Of a stretch of DNA of 64,000 nucleotides, positions 61,046-64,000 are shown one piece after another; position 1 is the stretch's first letter; the number at the start of each line of letters is the position of its first letter. The DNA comes from Deltaproteobacteria bacterium. GTDB lineage: Bacteria > Myxococcota_A > UBA9160 > JAJDAL01. The stretch lies in assembly GCA_029261875.1 (NCBI GenBank), contig JAJDAL010000040.1:62001-126000 (forward strand), in the 5' to 3' direction. Under the pieces are notes generated by a model. The model had not been told where the DNA came from. It searched no databases and worked only from the letters and a program-made list of their open reading frames with translations. The translations under genes and the position numbers were made by a program.

Positions 61046-62350
61046 TCAGCGTGCCATGGCGCGGGATACCTGCTCTCCCAAGACCTCGTACCCCAGTCGA
61101 TTGAAATGCCGCCAATCCCTGGGGCCGTGCAGAATCTGCTCGCGAGCGCTTGCCCGAATCGCCGGAGTCACGTCGAGAAATTCGATCTGGTGTTTCGCCG
61201 CCATGGCGGCCATCCGCTCGCGGAGTTCCGCGCTCCGCACTGCGATCTCTCGCACGGAATAGCGGTGCGGGCGCCCCGCGGTGGGTTGCAACACGACGGG
61301 CGCGCGCGCGAAGGAATAACTCGAGGCCGGCGACGGCAGATAGACGAGCAAAAGGCTCGCCCCGAAGCGGCTTCGCAAGCGGATCAAAGCTTGTTCGGTG
61401 GCAAAGAGTGCGGCTCGGGTTTCGTTTTGGTTGAGCTCCATGGCGGGCCCCTGAAGTTCACGTTCCACCGCCACCGCGCTTCCCGACACTTCGATGGCGT
61501 TGCCTTCCTTCACCAAACGCCGAGGTGGCGCATTGGGCCACAGGTCGACCACGGTCGTTTTCTTTCCGAGTACCCGGCGCACTGAATCGTCGGCCATCGC
61601 AAACAGACTGCGGAGCAGGAAGAACTCGTCCGTCACACCGAGGCGCTGGCGCTCCCGGTTGAGGGGATGCCGGTCCGCGGCTTCAGGGAAAAGGTGGGTC
61701 CGATAGTGTTCGCCGTCGTAGAGCCGGTCGTCCTCGAGCGTCTGTCGAAGGTAATAGGGTCCGGGGGATTCGGATTGCAGGAGATTCTGCAGCGGCGGCT
61801 CTCCCGGCGCAGCGTTTCGCTCGGCGTCGCCCACGCCAAAGGAAAACAGCAACTCGAGGAGCGTGTCCTGTAGATCGTTCCCTTCGTAGAAATAGGCCAC
61901 AACGCGCGCCGGTCGCTCCAGCCGGAACCGGTAGGTCGATTCGAGATAGCGAAAGCGCGCCTCGGGTTCCGTGACCCAACCCCGGATCGCGCCCGCTCCG
62001 CCGCGGGCAAAACTCACGACATCGCGACCGGTGCGCTCGTGCACCACATGGGCGCTGTGAAAAGGGGGGTTCCGATCCGGATCGCTGTCGAGCAGCCAAT
62101 CGCCTCGTCCCTGGGCGTAGGAATCGCCCACGAGTAGAACGTAGTCCTCGGGGATGGAGCCGGATTTCGAACTCTGGGCGAGCACCTGGATGCCATCGGG
62201 AAGGAACATTTGCAAACGCAGCGGAACGCGGTTCAAGAAGACAGGGAAGACGGCGAATTCGAGCAGCGCGACGGCGAAGCCGACACTCGCCAGAACCATC
62301 GCGAATGCGACCGAACGCGGGGTCCGAACCGGCCCCTCTGCTGCTCCCAA
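61046..62350 (-). CDS. Membrane-anchored SGNH-hydrolase-like protein
   Basis: A 434-residue protein with one N-terminal membrane helix (about 13-38) and a periplasmic SGNH-type domain: 'VLLVGDSYAQGRGDWLL' (Gly-Asp-Ser), 'AYFYEGNDLQDTLLEL' (Gly-Asn-Asp) and 'PRDWRHFNRLGYEVLGE' (Asp-x-x-His) in order. It is similar in layout to 5663-6679 but clearly a different subfamily, with a long insertion between the GND and DxxH blocks. AlgX/AlgJ-like acetyltransferases of surface polysaccharides share this architecture. The start is uncertain: TTG 62350 or ATG 62299, neither with a good ribosome-binding site. Confidence 0.7.
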   Translation of the reverse strand: MGAAEGPVRTPRSVAFAMVLASVGFAVALLEFAVFPVFLNRVPLRLQMFLPDGIQVLAQSSKSGSIPEDYVLLVGDSYAQGRGDWLLDSDPDRNPPFHSAHVVHERTGRDVVSFARGGAGAIRGWVTEPEARFRYLESTYRFRLERPARVVAYFYEGNDLQDTLLELLFSFGVGDAERNAAPGEPPLQNLLQSESPGPYYLRQTLEDDRLYDGEHYRTHLFPEAADRHPLNRERQRLGVTDEFFLLRSLFAMADDSVRRVLGKKTTVVDLWPNAPPRRLVKEGNAIEVSGSAVAVERELQGPAMELNQNETRAALFATEQALIRLRSRFGASLLLVYLPSPASSYSFARAPVVLQPTAGRPHRYSVREIAVRSAELRERMAAMAAKHQIEFLDVTPAIRASAREQILHGPRDWRHFNRLGYEVLGEQVSRAMAR

Positions 62351-62736
62351 TGTCGATGGACCTCCGCGAGCGAGCTTCGAATCTTACGAACTTTTCGAAA
62401 ACGACGCTTTGGGCGTCCGAGCGCGCTCTCAACCGGACCCTAGAAGGATCCAAGCACGATCCAAGAAAAAAGAACGCGTTCCGATCATTGTCTCGGCGGT
62501 CGTCGCGATAGCGCGGTTGCGTTCGAAACTGTCAGTTTGCGTAAAGAGCTGCGCACAACTTGCCAGCCACCTGCCCATCGGGGTGGAATTCCACCGAAAT
62601 GTTTGGCTTTCGGAACGTCACCATGGCACGCTTTCTAGGCACTCACGGAGGCAAGGTATTGAACAACCCTTAGCTCCAACGTTGCGTAAACCCGCGACAG
62701 GGCCGTTCCCGTTGGAAACGCTGAAGAGGCCTGATC
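62351..62736. other. Intergenic region with a perfect palindrome and a -24-like element
   Basis: 386 bases without a convincing gene. It holds the 12-bp palindrome GTGGAATTCCAC (62583-62594) and TGGCACG (62624-62630), which matches the -24 half of sigma54 promoters but is followed by a poor -12 half. It should contain the promoter of the small PEP-CTERM gene. Confidence 0.45.
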
Positions 62737-63081
62737 ATGAAACGCTCTATCTTCTCGCTGTTTGCTATTGCGGCTTTTCTTTTCTGCGTCGCCCCCGCTG
62801 GCGCCATCATCACCGGCCCGCTCGTCGAAACCGACGACCTCGAAGGCATGGGAAACATGGGTGGCAGCTTTCTCGACTGCCCGGACTTCGAGAACATGGG
62901 TGAGGACAACGATCCCCCGGAAACCACGATGCCCCTCCCCGGTGGTCCCGATCCCGGCTACACGCCTCCCGGTGGCGGCGGTGTAACGATGACCGTAACC
63001 CCGGAGCCCTCGACGATGATCCTGATGGCTGCCGGACTGGCAGGCCTCGTCGGCTTCGGAACGCGTCGCAACCGACGATAG
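62737..63081 (+). CDS. Small PEP-CTERM sorting-domain protein
   Basis: A 114-residue exported protein: signal 'FSLFAIAAFLFCVAPAGA', a short acidic, Gly/Pro-rich middle ('DDLEGMGNMGGSF', 'PPETTMPLPGGPDPGY'), and the PEP-CTERM tail 'TPEPSTMILMAAGLAGLVG' plus 'RRNRR'. The middle has no enzymatic domain and looks like a low-complexity structural or matrix peptide. ATG 62737 follows GAAGAGG. It stands alone, with a good rho-independent terminator 30 bases downstream. Exosortase is elsewhere in the genome. Confidence 0.8.
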   Translation: MKRSIFSLFAIAAFLFCVAPAGAIITGPLVETDDLEGMGNMGGSFLDCPDFENMGEDNDPPETTMPLPGGPDPGYTPPGGGGVTMTVTPEPSTMILMAAGLAGLVGFGTRRNRR

Positions 63082-63110
63082 TTCCCAACTCGATCAGGTC
63101 TTCGAATTGC

Positions 63111-63143
63111 GGCTCGCGGGTTTTCCCGCGGGCCGTTTTCTAT
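63111..63143 (+). terminator. Rho-independent terminator after the small PEP-CTERM gene
   Basis: GGCTCGCGGG (63111-63120), loop TTTT, CCCGCGGGCC (63125-63134), then GTTTTCTATTT. A 10-bp stem with one T-G wobble and a T-rich tail, 30 bases past the stop at 63081. It also lies at the 3' end of the convergent thioredoxin-like gene. Confidence 0.75.
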
Positions 63144-63592
63144 TTCGAGCCCAGTTTTGCCGCCGCTTTTTCCATCCCGGCGAGCAGGGACTCGGGCTTC
63201 TTGGTGTTGTAGAAGTACTTGAAATCCGGCCGGTCGGTCACGATCTCCGCAGCGATTGCGCCGTCGGATCCGAGAAACAGGGTCCGCGGAATGTAGTTCC
63301 CGTCCGGCGCGAATCGATTGCTCAGCTCCACGTGTTGGTCGCGATTGACGCGGACCATGACGAACGCTTTGGACTGGGCGACGACGCGCGCGTCGTGAAA
63401 GACCCGGCTGTAGTCGGTGCAATGGGGGCACCAATCCGTGTAGAAGACCAGGCAAACGGGCTTCTTCTGCTCTTTCGCCGCCACGAGCCCCGCTTCGAAG
63501 GTTTGCCAGCCGATGGCGGAGTTCCAATCGCTTTCCGCTCGCGCGTCGGTCGCCAGCACCAGCGCGGCCAGCATCAGCACGGCAATCCGCAC
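63140..63592 (-). CDS. Periplasmic thioredoxin-fold protein
   Basis: A 150-residue exported thioredoxin-like protein. The signal is 'VLMLAALVLATDARA'. The redox site is Cys55-Pro-His-Cys58 in 'YTDWCPHCTDY', the Pro-His pair being typical of DsbA/TlpA-like disulfide exchange rather than cytoplasmic thioredoxin. A cis-Pro region 'YIPRTLFLGSDG' follows. GTG 63592 was chosen because GGAGG lies five bases upstream; a TTG at 63613 would overlap the upstream gene's stop. It probably handles disulfides of exported proteins. The upstream beta-lactamase-family gene ends two bases before it. Confidence 0.85.
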   Translation of the reverse strand: MRIAVLMLAALVLATDARAESDWNSAIGWQTFEAGLVAAKEQKKPVCLVFYTDWCPHCTDYSRVFHDARVVAQSKAFVMVRVNRDQHVELSNRFAPDGNYIPRTLFLGSDGAIAAEIVTDRPDFKYFYNTKKPESLLAGMEKAAAKLGSK

Positions 63593-63594
63593 CG

Positions 63595-64000
63595 CTACCT
63601 CCGATCCGCGCAATTCACCGCCGCGCCGTTGATCCGCAGGATCCGCAAGTCGCCGAAGGGCGAACCGGCACCGCTGTTCAGCGTGAGGGCGACCGAAAGA
63701 TTTCGTTCCGGATCCGCCCAGGCGCCGGACCCGCCGAAACCGAAATGTCCGAACGCGTTGGGGATGGTTCCGCGCAAGCTCGCGACCCGGTGGTAGCCGA
63801 GTCGCCAGTGCATCGGGAAAGGGACGACCCGATCGATGCGGCGATTCTGAACTTCCGTGGCCTGAGCCAGGGTCGAGGTCGAAAGCAGACGCACGCCGTC
63901 GAGTTCGCCGCGACCGGCGAGCATGGCGTACATGCGCGCCAGGGAGCGCGCCGTGAACATCCCATTGGCGGCGGGAATCGGCGCGGCAATCGTACCCGTC
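63595..64000 (-). CDS. Beta-lactamase-family serine hydrolase, C-terminal part
   Basis: The gene enters from the right edge of the window; 134 codons plus stop remain and the frame stays open to the edge. The sequence 'MFTARSLARMYAMLAGRGEL', 'STLAQATEVQ', and 'NAFGHFGFGGSGAWADPERN' with 'LSVALTLNSG' matches the C-terminal half of class C beta-lactamase/EstB-type esterases, whose third motif is His-x-Gly ('FGHFGFGG'). The Ser-x-x-Lys active site lies outside the window. It ends two bases before the thioredoxin-like gene, with which it may share a transcript. Confidence 0.75.
   Translation of the reverse strand, partial: TGTIAAPIPAANGMFTARSLARMYAMLAGRGELDGVRLLSTSTLAQATEVQNRRIDRVVPFPMHWRLGYHRVASLRGTIPNAFGHFGFGGSGAWADPERNLSVALTLNSGAGSPFGDLRILRINGAAVNCADRR

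Overview
This is a 64 kb stretch of a GC-rich (roughly 64%, estimated by eye) Gram-negative chromosome, densely packed with about 62 protein genes. I see no rRNA, tRNA, CRISPR array, insertion sequence or prophage. The gene content is: lipoprotein and Sec signals, two PEP-CTERM proteins, thrombospondin-3/dockerin-like secreted proteins, a flotillin/NfeD pair, F420/FMN luciferase-like oxidoreductases, DUF1329, MAPEG, Coq4, and many acyl-CoA ligases and acyl-CoA dehydrogenases. This mix fits an environmental deltaproteobacterial lineage (Myxococcota- or Binatota-like) better than a pseudomonad or actinobacterium. That assignment is inference.

Region 1-8.6 kb: the end of a lipase foldase, a short TetR-like regulator, a PEP-CTERM protein, a large alpha/beta-hydrolase lipoprotein, a pectinacetylesterase-family protein, a membrane-anchored SGNH-like protein and a secreted beta-propeller protein. 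Region 8.9-14.2 kb: a compact operon of a CDP-alcohol phosphatidyltransferase, a PhnD-like/patatin/membrane fusion, a trypsin-like protease and an FHA-domain membrane protein. It looks like an envelope-lipid remodelling unit and is the best candidate here for an undescribed system. Region 14.2-17.9 kb: two coupled secreted proteins sharing a Cys-rich calcium-binding C-terminal module that recurs at 42.7-44.0 kb.

Region 18-21 kb: a ribbon-helix-helix-like protein translated with an NfeD-like protein and a flotillin, behind an AT-rich operator-like promoter. Region 21-36 kb: catabolic and redox genes: SDR, two luciferase-like oxidoreductases, amidohydrolase, MFS carrier, nitroreductase, two zinc alcohol dehydrogenases (one a clear class III formaldehyde dehydrogenase), a VOC protein, DUF1329, HSL-type esterase, a steroid-CoA-ligase-like enzyme (FadD19 type), a phytanoyl-CoA dioxygenase-like protein, Coq4 and a cupin.

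Region 36-51 kb: housekeeping and envelope genes: epimerase, an ankyrin protein with an embedded peptidoglycan-binding domain, ketopantoate reductase, a 32-aa membrane peptide, beta-hydroxyacid dehydrogenase, metallophosphoesterase, PP2C phosphatase, several lipoproteins, a SIMPL-domain protein, a MAPEG protein and glutamate dehydrogenase. Region 51-61 kb: a single-cluster ferredoxin, aldehyde dehydrogenase, two acyl-CoA ligases, then a tight operon of ligase, four acyl-CoA dehydrogenase subunits and an enoyl-CoA hydratase. Two of those four subunits are shortened and probably form heteromers, as in sterol side-chain oxidation. Region 61-64 kb: a second SGNH-like membrane protein, a tiny PEP-CTERM protein ahead of a good terminator, a periplasmic thioredoxin-like protein and the end of a beta-lactamase-family hydrolase.
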